Assembly: GCA_017502065.1 (NCBI GenBank)
Contig: JAFVVU010000003.1
Coordinates: 1-5,104, forward strand
DNA from: Clostridia bacterium
GTDB lineage: Bacteria; Bacillota; Clostridia; RUG12999
Reading direction: 5' to 3'
Length of the DNA: 5,104 bases
A program made the position numbers and the translations under genes. Each line of letters opens with the position of its first letter. The stretch's first letter is position 1. Positions 1 through 5,104 of this stretch are shown here, piece after piece. Under the pieces are notes generated by a model that saw only the letters and a list, made by a program, of their open reading frames with translations, had not been told where the DNA came from and searched no databases.

Positions 1-610
1 CGTTTACTGCAACCGGGTCCTGATCAAGATACCAGTTCATAAGGTCGAAATGGTGAGTTGATTTGTGAACAAGAAGTCCACCGGAATTATCTTTATATCT
101 GTGCCAACGTCTGAAATAGTCAGCGCCGTGAACAGTATCAAGAATCCATTCGAAGTTAACGTTTAAGATATCGCCGAGAACACCTTCGGAAATAATTTCT
201 TTAACTCTGTACGGGAACGGAGCGAAACGAAGGTTGAATGTAACGATAAGGTTACGTCCTGTTCTTTCTTTAGCTTCAGCGATGAGTTTATATTTTTCTG
301 CATCGATTGTAAGCGGTTTTTCGGAAATAACGTCGCAACCCATTTCCATAGCTTTGATTATGTACTCGTGGTGCCAACGGTCAATAGTTGTTACGATAAC
401 AACGTCAGGTTTAACTGTGTTAATCATTTCTTCGAAATCAGTAAAAATAGGGATATTTGTACCAAGTTCGCTGTTGTAAACAGCAGCACGTTTCGGGTTA
501 AGGTCACAAAGTCCAACAAGCTGGGCACAATCGCCGAATTCTTTAACAATGTTGGAAGCGTACATCATATACCCTCTGTAGCTGGTGCCTACCTGTGCAT
601 ATCTTTTCAT
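1..610 (-). CDS. Gfo/Idh/MocA-family oxidoreductase, C-terminus cut by window edge
   Basis: The 203 visible residues give an N-terminal Rossmann domain (about 1-125) and the start of the alpha/beta substrate domain. Seen: the dinucleotide loop VGTSYRG (7-13), a GxGxxG variant with Ser at the middle Gly; an Asp ending strand 2 (LCDLNP, D36), which favours NAD; the family EKP motif (E97-K98-P99), whose Lys is normally catalytic; and GGLLVHKSTHHFDLMNW (177-193), matching the GGGxLLDxGxHxxDxxxW region but with His182 for the usual Asp, while H186 and D189 are kept. The family oxidises or reduces sugars, inositols and sugar acids with NAD(P); members are usually 330-430 residues, so about half is missing. 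The ATG at 610-608 lies 6 nt from AGGAGT (622-617). It is divergent from the AraC-uxaBA operon, which hints at a sugar-acid or glycan substrate. Family assignment is firm; substrate is unknown. Confidence 0.9.
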   Translation of the reverse strand, partial: MKRYAQVGTSYRGYMMYASNIVKEFGDCAQLVGLCDLNPKRAAVYNSELGTNIPIFTDFEEMINTVKPDVVIVTTIDRWHHEYIIKAMEMGCDVISEKPLTIDAEKYKLIAEAKERTGRNLIVTFNLRFAPFPYRVKEIISEGVLGDILNVNFEWILDTVHGADYFRRWHRYKDNSGGLLVHKSTHHFDLMNWYLDQDPVAVN

Positions 611-631
611 AACTACACTCCTATGCTTTTT

Positions 632-645
632 TAGATTTTTATCTA
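632..645. repeat. Short perfect inverted repeat at the leftward start site
   Basis: TAGAT (632-636), a TTTT loop and ATCTA (641-645) form a perfect 5-bp palindrome at the predicted transcription start of the leftward oxidoreductase gene. It could be a repressor site or a weak leader hairpin, but the region is so AT-rich that chance is a real explanation. Confidence 0.3.
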
Positions 646-650
646 CAATA

Positions 651-679
651 ATACTATAACAAAAGTTCTGTAAAGTCAA
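651..679 (-). promoter_or_regulatory. SigA-type promoter for the leftward oxidoreductase gene
   Basis: Read on the minus strand, TTGACT (679-674, 5 of 6 to the -35 consensus) is followed by overlapping -10 candidates: TATAGT (658-653, 5 of 6, 15-bp spacer) or TAGTAT (656-651, 4 of 6, 17-bp spacer). The predicted start near 645 gives a leader of roughly 35 nt ending in the ribosome binding site AGGAGT (622-617). Predicted from motif match only. Confidence 0.6.
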
Positions 680-719
680 GGGAATATATTGTCTATTTTT
701 AACAAAATACAGATTTTTT

Positions 720-750
720 GCTATATTAATAAAAAATATGCTATACAAAT
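720..750 (+). promoter_or_regulatory. Direct repeat, candidate AraC-family operator
   Basis: GCTATATTAAT (720-730) and GCTATACAAAT (740-750) agree at 9 of 11 positions and start exactly 20 bp apart, about two helical turns. AraC-family dimers typically bind direct half-sites about two turns apart, and the downstream copy overlaps the -35 of the regulator's own promoter. A weaker third match, GTGATACAATA, starts at 761 over the -10. The likely ligand is the AraC-type protein encoded just downstream, which would then control itself and uxaBA and perhaps the divergent gene. Low sequence complexity limits confidence. Confidence 0.4.
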
Positions 751-770
751 GCAAAAAAATGTGATACAAT
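742..770 (+). promoter_or_regulatory. SigA-type promoter of the araC-uxaB-uxaA operon
   Basis: TATACA (742-747, 4 of 6 to TTGACA) is followed after 17 bp by TACAAT (765-770, 5 of 6), with the extended -10 dinucleotide TG at 762-763. Transcription should start near 777, giving a leader of about 24 nt that carries the Shine-Dalgarno AAAGGAG (786-792), 8 nt before the ATG at 801. The weak -35 next to a strong extended -10 fits an activator-assisted promoter. I see no second promoter between the three genes and no recognisable catabolite-repression (cre) site. Confidence 0.6.
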
Positions 771-800
771 ATATATGATTTTGTGAAAGGAGTGTGATAT

Positions 801-1619
801 ATGGAAAAATTAGACTTCTTTATAGACAAAGCAAAACGTGCAAACGAGAGGTATATTGCGGATTCGCACTATCATAACGCATATGAAATATACTATCTTG
901 TGTCGGGCACAAGAAGGTATCTTGTCAACCATACGATTTACGACATCAAAAAGGATGATATGATACTTATTCCGAAAGGAACAATTCACCGTACCACGTC
1001 ACTTCAGAAGCATACACATACAAGGTTTCTGATAAACTTTTCTGATGAGTTCGTAAGCTCAATCTGCAGTGAAATGGGAAAAGGTGCAATTGAAAAGGTT
1101 TTTGAAGTAACAAAAATTTCCGTTCCCGAATCAAGAAGAGAATATGTACTCGGGCTTTTTGAACGTATGAAAGAAGAAAATGAAATAAGCAGTGCCGACG
1201 GGTATTCACAGCTTCTTATAAAGAATTATCTGTCTGAGCTTTTTGTGTTTATCAACAGATATAATAAAAAAGCATCTCCGGAAATTGAAATTCCGGAAGA
1301 AAAAATCCAGAAATCCGCGAAGTTCATATATGAAAATTATGATAAAGATATAACTCTTGCGGATGTTGCAAGTTATGTCTATATGAGCGAAAGCTATTTT
1401 TCAAAGAAATTCAAAAGGGTAACGGGTCTTAAATTCAGCGAATACCTTACCAACGTAAGGATTAAAAAAGCAGATGAAATGCTGCTTGAAACCCAGCTTA
1501 CTATATCGGAAATTGCGCAAAAATGCGGATTTCGGGAAAGTAACTATTTCGGCGATGTGTTTAAAAAATTAAAAGGCATATCACCGAATAAATATAGAAA
1601 ATTTAAAGGGAAAATTTAG
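801..1619 (+). CDS. AraC-family transcriptional regulator (cupin sensor plus double HTH)
   Basis: This is a complete 272-residue protein, the usual length for the family. Residues about 15-100 form the ligand-sensing cupin: HYH (23-25), the strand region around YEIYYLVSGTRRY (28-40), and IPKGTIHR (57-64), typical of AraC-type arm/cupin domains. Residues about 165-268 are the AraC DNA-binding domain: the first helix-turn-helix is about ITLADVASYVYMSESYFSKK (184-203), the second about TISEIAQKCGFRESNYFGDV (234-253), and the family hallmark GISPNKYR closes it (259-266). The ATG at 801 has AAAGGAG 8 nt upstream. It is first in an operon with uxaB and uxaA, so it most likely controls galacturonate or altronate catabolism, probably as an activator responding to a uronate or its catabolite; the effector is an inference. 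It may also control the divergent oxidoreductase. Being cytoplasmic and lacking a receiver or membrane segment, it is a one-component regulator. Confidence 0.95.
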   Translation: MEKLDFFIDKAKRANERYIADSHYHNAYEIYYLVSGTRRYLVNHTIYDIKKDDMILIPKGTIHRTTSLQKHTHTRFLINFSDEFVSSICSEMGKGAIEKVFEVTKISVPESRREYVLGLFERMKEENEISSADGYSQLLIKNYLSELFVFINRYNKKASPEIEIPEEKIQKSAKFIYENYDKDITLADVASYVYMSESYFSKKFKRVTGLKFSEYLTNVRIKKADEMLLETQLTISEIAQKCGFRESNYFGDVFKKLKGISPNKYRKFKGKI

Positions 1620-1623
1620 GAGG
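1618..1623 (+). promoter_or_regulatory. uxaB ribosome binding site overlapping the upstream stop codon
   Basis: A perfect AGGAGG lies 7 nt before the uxaB ATG at 1631. Its first two bases are the last two of the regulator's TAG stop (1617-1619). This fixes the uxaB start and suggests translational coupling between the regulator and uxaB. Confidence 0.85.
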
Positions 1624-1630
1624 ATGTAAA

Positions 1631-2992
1631 ATGGAACTTAAAAGAGAAACAGCACACACACTTACCGACAGAGTTATTCAGTTCGGTGAAGGAAACTTTT
1701 TAAGAGGGTTTGTTGACTGGATGTTTGACAAGCTCAACAAAGAAATGGATTTTGGAGCAGGCGTAACACTTGTACAGCCGCTTGAAATGGGTCTTGTAGA
1801 CAAAATCATGGAACAGGACGGACTTTATACACTTATCCTTCGCGGTCTTCAGAACGGCGAAAAAGTATATGATACAACAAAAGTTGAATGTATCACAAAA
1901 GGTATTAATCCTTATTCCGACTGGGAAGGATTTTTAAACCTTGCATCCGTTCCTACATATAGATTTATTGTGTCCAACACAACAGAAGCCGGAATTGAAT
2001 ATAAAGAAGAAGATGCGGCAAATGCACCCAACCTTTCATACCCGGGTAAACTCACACTTCTTCTCAAGAAAAGATTTGACCTTGGTCTTGACGGATTTAT
2101 CCTCATTCCTTGCGAGCTTATTGATTATAACGGTGATAATCTTAAAAAATGCATAATCAAATATGCGCAGAGCTGGAACCTCGGTGCAGATTTCATCAAA
2201 TGGATTGAAGAAGAAAACTATTTCACAAACACACTTGTTGACCGTATCGTAACAGGCTACCCGAGAGATGAAGCTGCAGAAATTGAAACGCAGCTCGGAT
2301 ATAAGGATGCAGTTCTTGATACAGCAGAAATTTTTCACCTCTGGGTAATTGAAGGGGATAAAAAGCTTTCTGAAGAACTTCCGTTCCATAAAATCGGTCT
2401 TAATGTAATCTGGACAGATGACGTAACTCCGTATAAAGCAAGAAAAGTAAGAATCCTTAACGGCGCACACACAATGATGGTACTTGCAGCTCATCTTGCA
2501 GGTCTTGAAACAGTTAAAGAAGCAATGGACGACAAACTCGTTTCAAGCTATATGATGCAGGGACTTTATGAAGAAATCATCCCGACACTCACACTCCCGA
2601 AAGAAGAGCTTATGGCATTTGCATCAGCCGTGCTTGAAAGATTTTCAAACCCGTATATCAAACACTATCTTCTCAGTATTGCTCTTAACTCGGTATCAAA
2701 ATTCAAAGTAAGAGTTCTTCCGTCACTTCTCGGATATATGAAACTCAAAAATGAAATCCCGAACACACTTGCATTCTCACTTGCGGCACTTATCGCGTTC
2801 TACAGAACAGATAAATCCAACGACGATGCAGAAATTATGGAATATATGAAAACAGCATCCGTTGCTGACATCCTCAAACGTACAGATTACTGGGGCGAAG
2901 ACCTCACAATGCTTTATGATGTTGTAAACGGACATTATGAAAAAATAATGACAATCGGCGTAAGAGAAGCAATGAAAGAGGTAGTAAAATGA
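1631..2992 (+). CDS. uxaB: Tagaturonate reductase (altronate oxidoreductase)
   Basis: UxaB catalyses the NAD-dependent interconversion of D-tagaturonate and D-altronate in cytoplasmic galacturonate catabolism (EC 1.1.1.58). The 453-residue protein is a polyol-type long-chain dehydrogenase of the mannitol dehydrogenase family. Seen: the N-terminal nucleotide-binding stretch IQFGEGNFLRGFVDWM (16-31); SNTTEAGI (115-122); ILIPCELIDYNGDNL (157-171); LVDRIVTGYPRDEA (202-215); and the catalytic K-x4-N-x2-H signature in YKARKVRILNGAH, as Lys272, Asn277 and His280. Stretches such as FIVSNTTEAGI, PCELIDYNGD and RFSNPYIKHYLLSIALN closely match E. coli UxaB as I remember it, which argues against the related UxuB or mannitol dehydrogenases. 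It is about 30 residues shorter than E. coli UxaB (483), mainly through a shorter loop after IAFYR (388-392), with no sign of truncation. Its stop overlaps the uxaA start, as expected for consecutive pathway steps. Confidence 0.95.
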   Translation: MELKRETAHTLTDRVIQFGEGNFLRGFVDWMFDKLNKEMDFGAGVTLVQPLEMGLVDKIMEQDGLYTLILRGLQNGEKVYDTTKVECITKGINPYSDWEGFLNLASVPTYRFIVSNTTEAGIEYKEEDAANAPNLSYPGKLTLLLKKRFDLGLDGFILIPCELIDYNGDNLKKCIIKYAQSWNLGADFIKWIEEENYFTNTLVDRIVTGYPRDEAAEIETQLGYKDAVLDTAEIFHLWVIEGDKKLSEELPFHKIGLNVIWTDDVTPYKARKVRILNGAHTMMVLAAHLAGLETVKEAMDDKLVSSYMMQGLYEEIIPTLTLPKEELMAFASAVLERFSNPYIKHYLLSIALNSVSKFKVRVLPSLLGYMKLKNEIPNTLAFSLAALIAFYRTDKSNDDAEIMEYMKTASVADILKRTDYWGEDLTMLYDVVNGHYEKIMTIGVREAMKEVVK

Positions 2993-4395
2993 AAAAAATA
3001 ACAATACACGAAAGAGATAACGTAGCAGTATGTATCGACGGTGAACTCAGCGGTCATAAAATTGCAAAACGCGATATCAAAAAAGGGGAGAACGTTGTAA
3101 AATACGGATACCCCATCGGCTATGCAACCTGTGATATCAAAGAGGGAGAACACGTTCATACACATAACACAAAAACAAACCTCGACGGTATTCTGGAATA
3201 TACATATGAACCTCAGCTTTCCGAAGAAAAGAAAGCAGAAACAGCATATTTTGACGGATATAAACGTGAAGATGGCAGCGTAGGCGTACGTAACGAAATC
3301 TGGATTATCGGTACAGTAGGATGTATCAATAAAACAGCACAGCTTATCGTGGATAAAGCAAAAGCAAAACATCCTGATATGGAAATCTGCACATTCAACC
3401 ATCCGTTCGGATGTTCACAGCTTGGCGATGACCATGCAATGACACAGAAAGTCCTCAAAGGTCTTATCAACCATCCTAACGCAGGCGGTGTGCTTGTTCT
3501 TGGCCTCGGATGCGAAAACAATAACATCCCGGAATTCAAAAAAGTTCTTGGCGAAGTTAATGATAAAAGAGTTAAATTCCTTATCGCACAGGAAGTTAAT
3601 GACGAGGTAGCGGCAGGTCTTGAGCTTATCGATGAGCTTGTGGCATATGCAAAAACCTTCAAACGCGAAAAATGTCCTGTATCCGCACTTACAGTAGGTC
3701 TTAAATGCGGCGGTTCGGACGGATTTTCAGGCATCACAGCAAACCCTCTCGTAGGAAGATTTTCCGATCGGATAATTGAAATGGGCGGAAGTACAGTTCT
3801 TACAGAAGTGCCTGAAATGTTCGGTGCAGAAACAATTCTTATGAACAGATGTGTAAATAAAGAAGTGTTTGATAAAACCGTAAGCCTTATCAACGATTTT
3901 AAAGAATACTTTATGAGATATAATCAGGTTGTATACGAAAACCCGTCGCCGGGCAACAAAAAAGGCGGTATCACAACTCTTGAAGATAAATCTCTCGGTT
4001 GCGTACAGAAAGGCGGAAGTGCCAACGTTAAAGACGTAATCGAAATAGGCGACAGCGTAAAAGTTCAGGGTCTTAACCTTCTCACAGGTCCGGGTAACGA
4101 CATCGTAGCGGTAACAAACCTTGCCGCAAGCGGATGCCAGATTATCCTGTTCACCACAGGTCGTGGAACACCGGTTGGCGCACCTGTACCGACTGTAAAG
4201 GTTGCAACAAATACAGCCCTTGCAGAAAATAAATCCAACTGGATAGACTATAACGCAGGTCCTATCCTTGAAGATAAGGATATAACGGAAGATTTCGTAA
4301 ACTATGTTCTTGAAGTAGCTTCCGGAAAGAAAACAAATAACGAAATAAACGGATATAAAGAAATTTCTATCTTTAAAGACGGCGTTACATTATAA
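2989..4395 (+). CDS. uxaA: Altronate dehydratase (two-domain UxaA)
   Basis: UxaA dehydrates D-altronate to 2-keto-3-deoxy-D-gluconate (EC 4.2.1.7), using the product of UxaB; characterised enzymes are iron-dependent hydrolyases. The 468 residues hold an N-terminal SAF domain (about 5-75, with EGEHVHTHN at 52-60), a linker, and the C-terminal UxaA/GarD catalytic domain. Conserved pieces include DGSVGVRNEIWIIGTVGCIN (95-114), FNHPFGCSQLGDD (136-148), LGLGCENN (171-178), GLKCGGSDGFSG (237-248), LLTGPGND (364-371) and FTTGRGTPVGAPVPTVKVATN (388-408). Both domains sit in one chain, as in E. coli UxaA (495 residues); galactarate dehydratase (GarD) is a paralogue but is less likely next to uxaB. The ATG overlaps the uxaB TGA as ATGA, with AAAGAGG (2975-2981) 7 nt upstream, so translation is probably coupled. 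It is the last gene of the operon and is followed by a terminator. Full length and intact. Confidence 0.95.
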   Translation: MKKITIHERDNVAVCIDGELSGHKIAKRDIKKGENVVKYGYPIGYATCDIKEGEHVHTHNTKTNLDGILEYTYEPQLSEEKKAETAYFDGYKREDGSVGVRNEIWIIGTVGCINKTAQLIVDKAKAKHPDMEICTFNHPFGCSQLGDDHAMTQKVLKGLINHPNAGGVLVLGLGCENNNIPEFKKVLGEVNDKRVKFLIAQEVNDEVAAGLELIDELVAYAKTFKREKCPVSALTVGLKCGGSDGFSGITANPLVGRFSDRIIEMGGSTVLTEVPEMFGAETILMNRCVNKEVFDKTVSLINDFKEYFMRYNQVVYENPSPGNKKGGITTLEDKSLGCVQKGGSANVKDVIEIGDSVKVQGLNLLTGPGNDIVAVTNLAASGCQIILFTTGRGTPVGAPVPTVKVATNTALAENKSNWIDYNAGPILEDKDITEDFVNYVLEVASGKKTNNEINGYKEISIFKDGVTL

Positions 4396-4445
4396 GAACC
4401 TCACCCAACACGAAATCGAAGATTTCTGTCGTGTCCCGAGAACCT
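4395..4445. repeat. Palindromic element between two AGAACCT direct repeats, after uxaA
   Basis: Directly after the uxaA stop, GAAATC (4412-4417), a GAA loop and GATTTC (4421-4426) form a perfect 6-bp hairpin, extended outside by ACAC (4408-4411) with GTGT (4431-4434), leaving TGTC (4427-4430) as a bulge. An alternative fold pairs ACACGA with TCGTGT (4429-4434). The palindrome is bracketed by AGAACCT at 4395-4401 and 4439-4445. It lies inside the uxaA 3' untranslated region, before the terminator. It may be a small palindromic repeat insertion or an RNA-stability hairpin. Function unknown. Confidence 0.4.
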
Positions 4446-4468
4446 TGTTGTCTTTGACAATAATATAG

Positions 4469-4500
4469 AAAAGCGGAACAAAATTTGTTCCGCTTTTTTT
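4469..4500 (+). terminator. Rho-independent terminator of the araC-uxaB-uxaA operon
   Basis: AAAAGCGGAACAAA (4469-4482) is perfectly complementary to TTTGTTCCGCTTTT (4484-4497), giving about 12 usable base pairs around a 5-nt loop, followed by a run of T through 4500. It ends the uxaA transcript after a 3' untranslated region of about 75 nt and separates it from the PerR gene. A smaller hairpin, TTGTC-TTT-GACAA (4448-4460), precedes it. Confidence 0.93.
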
Positions 4501-4538
4501 ATAGGTAAAAGATAAGAATGAATAGTGAAGAGGGGTGG

Positions 4539-4660
4539 TGTTTTGACTCAAGGCAAAACATTTAAAAGCACATCGTAGGGACCGGAGTCCTTAGGCGTTC
4601 TGCATAGCCTCTCTTGTGTAAAGGGAGGTGGCTGCCGCAGGCAGACGGAGGGATTGTGAA
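4539..4660. repeat. Hairpin-rich intergenic repeat-like element
   Basis: This stretch, richer in GC than its flanks, carries four successive inverted repeats: TGTTTTG/CAAAACA (4539-4545 with 4554-4560), TAGGGAC/GTCCTTA (4576-4582 with 4587-4593, one G-T wobble), CCTCTCTT/AAGGGAGG (4608-4615 with 4621-4628, one G-T wobble) and CTGCC/GGCAG (4632-4636 with 4640-4644). The part from about 4605 to 4656 (CCTC...TTGTGTAAAGGGAGG...ACGGAGGGATTG) resembles a dispersed intergenic repeat I recall from many Clostridia genomes, where the middle is a variable hairpin. No protein, tRNA or known riboswitch is evident. It lies between the uxaA terminator and the perR promoter, so it may not be transcribed from either. 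The boundaries are approximate and the repeat identity rests on memory, not a search. Confidence 0.5.
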
Positions 4661-4708
4661 AATAATATTTAATGTTCTACAAAAAACAAAAAATTTTTTA
4701 AAAAACTA

Positions 4709-4736
4709 TTGACAAATTAAAAATATATGGTATACT
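4709..4736 (+). promoter_or_regulatory. Strong SigA-type promoter of the PerR gene
   Basis: A perfect -35 TTGACA (4709-4714) is followed after 16 bp by TATACT (4731-4736, 5 of 6), with the extended -10 TG at 4728-4729. The A- and T-tracts just upstream (about 4681-4707) look like an UP element. Transcription should start near 4743, leaving a leader of about 38 nt with the Shine-Dalgarno GGAAGGTGAT (4768-4777). Confidence 0.8.
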
Positions 4737-4741
4737 ATAAA

Positions 4742-4756
4742 CAGTAACAATTACTA
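4742..4756. promoter_or_regulatory. Candidate Fur/PerR-family operator at the perR start site
   Basis: AGTAA (4743-4747), CAA and TTACT (4751-4755) form a perfect palindrome. Centred on 4749 as a 7-1-7 site, CAGTAAC-A-ATTACTA, it pairs at 5 of 7 positions and shares the core TAA-n3-TTA of the PerR (TTATAATnATTATAA) and Zur consensus sequences. It sits on the predicted transcription start, where binding would block initiation, so negative autoregulation by the downstream gene product is plausible. A second TTACTA copy follows at 4757-4762. Motif-based inference only. Confidence 0.45.
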
Positions 4757-4780
4757 TTACTACTTACGGAAGGTGATGAT

Positions 4781-5104
4781 ATGATTCAAAAAAGACGCTA
4801 CAGTAAACAAAGAGAATGTATTTTAAACGCCTTGCAGAACACGAAATCTCACCCCAGTGCCAATATGGTTTATGATATGGTAAGACAGGAAATTCCGAAC
4901 ATCAGTCTCGGCACAGTATACAGAAACCTTGCAGAACTTGTTTCTGAAGGAATGATTCTTAAAATTGATGCGGGGGATGGAATGGAACATTATGACGGAT
5001 ATAATAAACCGCATTATCATATGTTTTGTAAAGGATGTAAATCGGTTACAGATATAGAAATAGAATATCATGCCGATATGGATAAAATGGCTGCAGAAGA
5101 AAGC
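4781..5104 (+). CDS. perR: PerR-type Fur-family peroxide-responsive repressor, C-terminus cut by window edge
   Basis: The 108 visible residues cover the winged-helix DNA-binding domain (about 1-68, with recognition-helix region NISLGTVYRNLAEL at 40-53) and most of the metal-binding domain. All five ligands of the regulatory metal site of B. subtilis PerR have counterparts: His24 (SHPSAN), Asp72 (HYDG), His78 and His80 (PHYHMFC), and Asp91, five residues after the second Cys of the C83-x2-C86 zinc site. Asp rather than Glu at the last position favours iron-based peroxide sensing (PerR) over Fur. The second CxxC of the structural zinc site lies beyond the window. The start is well set by GGAAGGTGAT just upstream; the protein begins close to the first DNA-binding helix and lacks the roughly 15-residue N-terminal extension of B. 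subtilis PerR, as I recall for clostridial relatives. Predicted role: repressor of oxidative-stress genes. Independent of the uxa operon. Confidence 0.88.
   Translation, partial: MIQKRRYSKQRECILNALQNTKSHPSANMVYDMVRQEIPNISLGTVYRNLAELVSEGMILKIDAGDGMEHYDGYNKPHYHMFCKGCKSVTDIEIEYHADMDKMAAEES

Noticed and set aside
234..634. Plus-strand open frames of 81 and 88 codons (234-479 and 368-634)
   Set aside because: They are antisense to the well-supported Gfo/Idh/MocA gene, have no clear ribosome binding site, and show no recognisable protein features.
1631..2992. uxaB as a C-terminally truncated gene because it is about 30 residues shorter than E. coli UxaB
   Set aside because: The C-terminal end still aligns (GVREAMKEVV like E. 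coli GMREAVRPLC); the difference is one shorter internal loop.
2935..3893. Minus-strand open frames antisense to uxaB and uxaA (such as 2935-3402 and 3213-3893)
   Set aside because: Shadow frames of strongly conserved genes, Cys/Phe- or Ser/Pro-rich with no family resemblance.
4518..4565. 15-codon open frame in the intergenic region
   Set aside because: No convincing Shine-Dalgarno, no recognisable peptide, and it runs into the first inverted repeat of the structured element.
4395..4780. Riboswitch, tRNA or CRISPR array in the 385-nt gap
   Set aside because: The hairpins do not match any riboswitch class or tRNA cloverleaf I recognise, and there are no regularly spaced repeats with unique spacers.
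4407..4848. 11-bp exact repeat AACACGAAATC at 4407-4417 and 4838-4848
   Set aside because: The second copy lies in perR coding sequence where it encodes ordinary residues (NTKS region); no surrounding similarity, so chance is likely.
4823..5071. Minus-strand 82-codon open frame
   Set aside because: It is antisense to the PerR-type gene, whose metal ligands and DNA-binding helix are clear.

Overview
The window is AT-rich, with strong AGGAGG-type ribosome binding sites and SigA-like promoters. Its short-form PerR, fused-domain altronate dehydratase and a hairpin-rich intergenic repeat of a kind I recall from gut Clostridia all suggest a Firmicute of class Clostridia, probably an Oscillospiraceae/Ruminococcaceae-like anaerobe. 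No rRNA or marker gene is present, so the placement is an inference.

Layout: (1) 1-610, minus strand: the first 203 residues of a Gfo/Idh/MocA-family NAD(P)-dependent oxidoreductase that runs off the left edge. (2) 611-800: a divergent intergenic region with a promoter for each direction, an 11-bp direct repeat at 20-bp spacing that overlaps the rightward -35, and a short palindrome near the leftward transcription start. (3) 801-4395, plus strand: a tight three-gene operon of an AraC-family regulator, uxaB (tagaturonate reductase) and uxaA (altronate dehydratase). The regulator and uxaB are 11 nt apart, with the uxaB Shine-Dalgarno overlapping the regulator's stop codon; uxaB and uxaA overlap as ATGA. 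(4) 4396-4780: a 385-nt gene-free stretch with a hairpin element just after uxaA, a strong Rho-independent terminator, a hairpin-rich repeat-like segment, and a strong promoter with a Fur-superfamily-like palindrome at its start site. (5) 4781-5104, plus strand: the first 108 residues of a PerR-type Fur-family regulator, cut by the right edge.

How it works together: UxaB reduces D-tagaturonate (made from galacturonate by UxaC) to D-altronate, and UxaA dehydrates altronate to 2-keto-3-deoxygluconate. The operon therefore holds two central steps of galacturonate (pectin) catabolism, with its own AraC-type regulator as first gene. UxaC, KDG kinase and KDPG aldolase are not in the window. The divergent oxidoreductase may belong to the same sugar-acid regulon, but its substrate cannot be read from the sequence. 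The PerR gene is a separate transcription unit concerned with peroxide and iron sensing.

Most of the window is ordinary metabolism, and I found no convincing new system. The items most worth checking are the candidate operators in the two promoter regions, the unusual active-site motif of the Gfo/Idh/MocA protein, and the structured elements downstream of uxaA.
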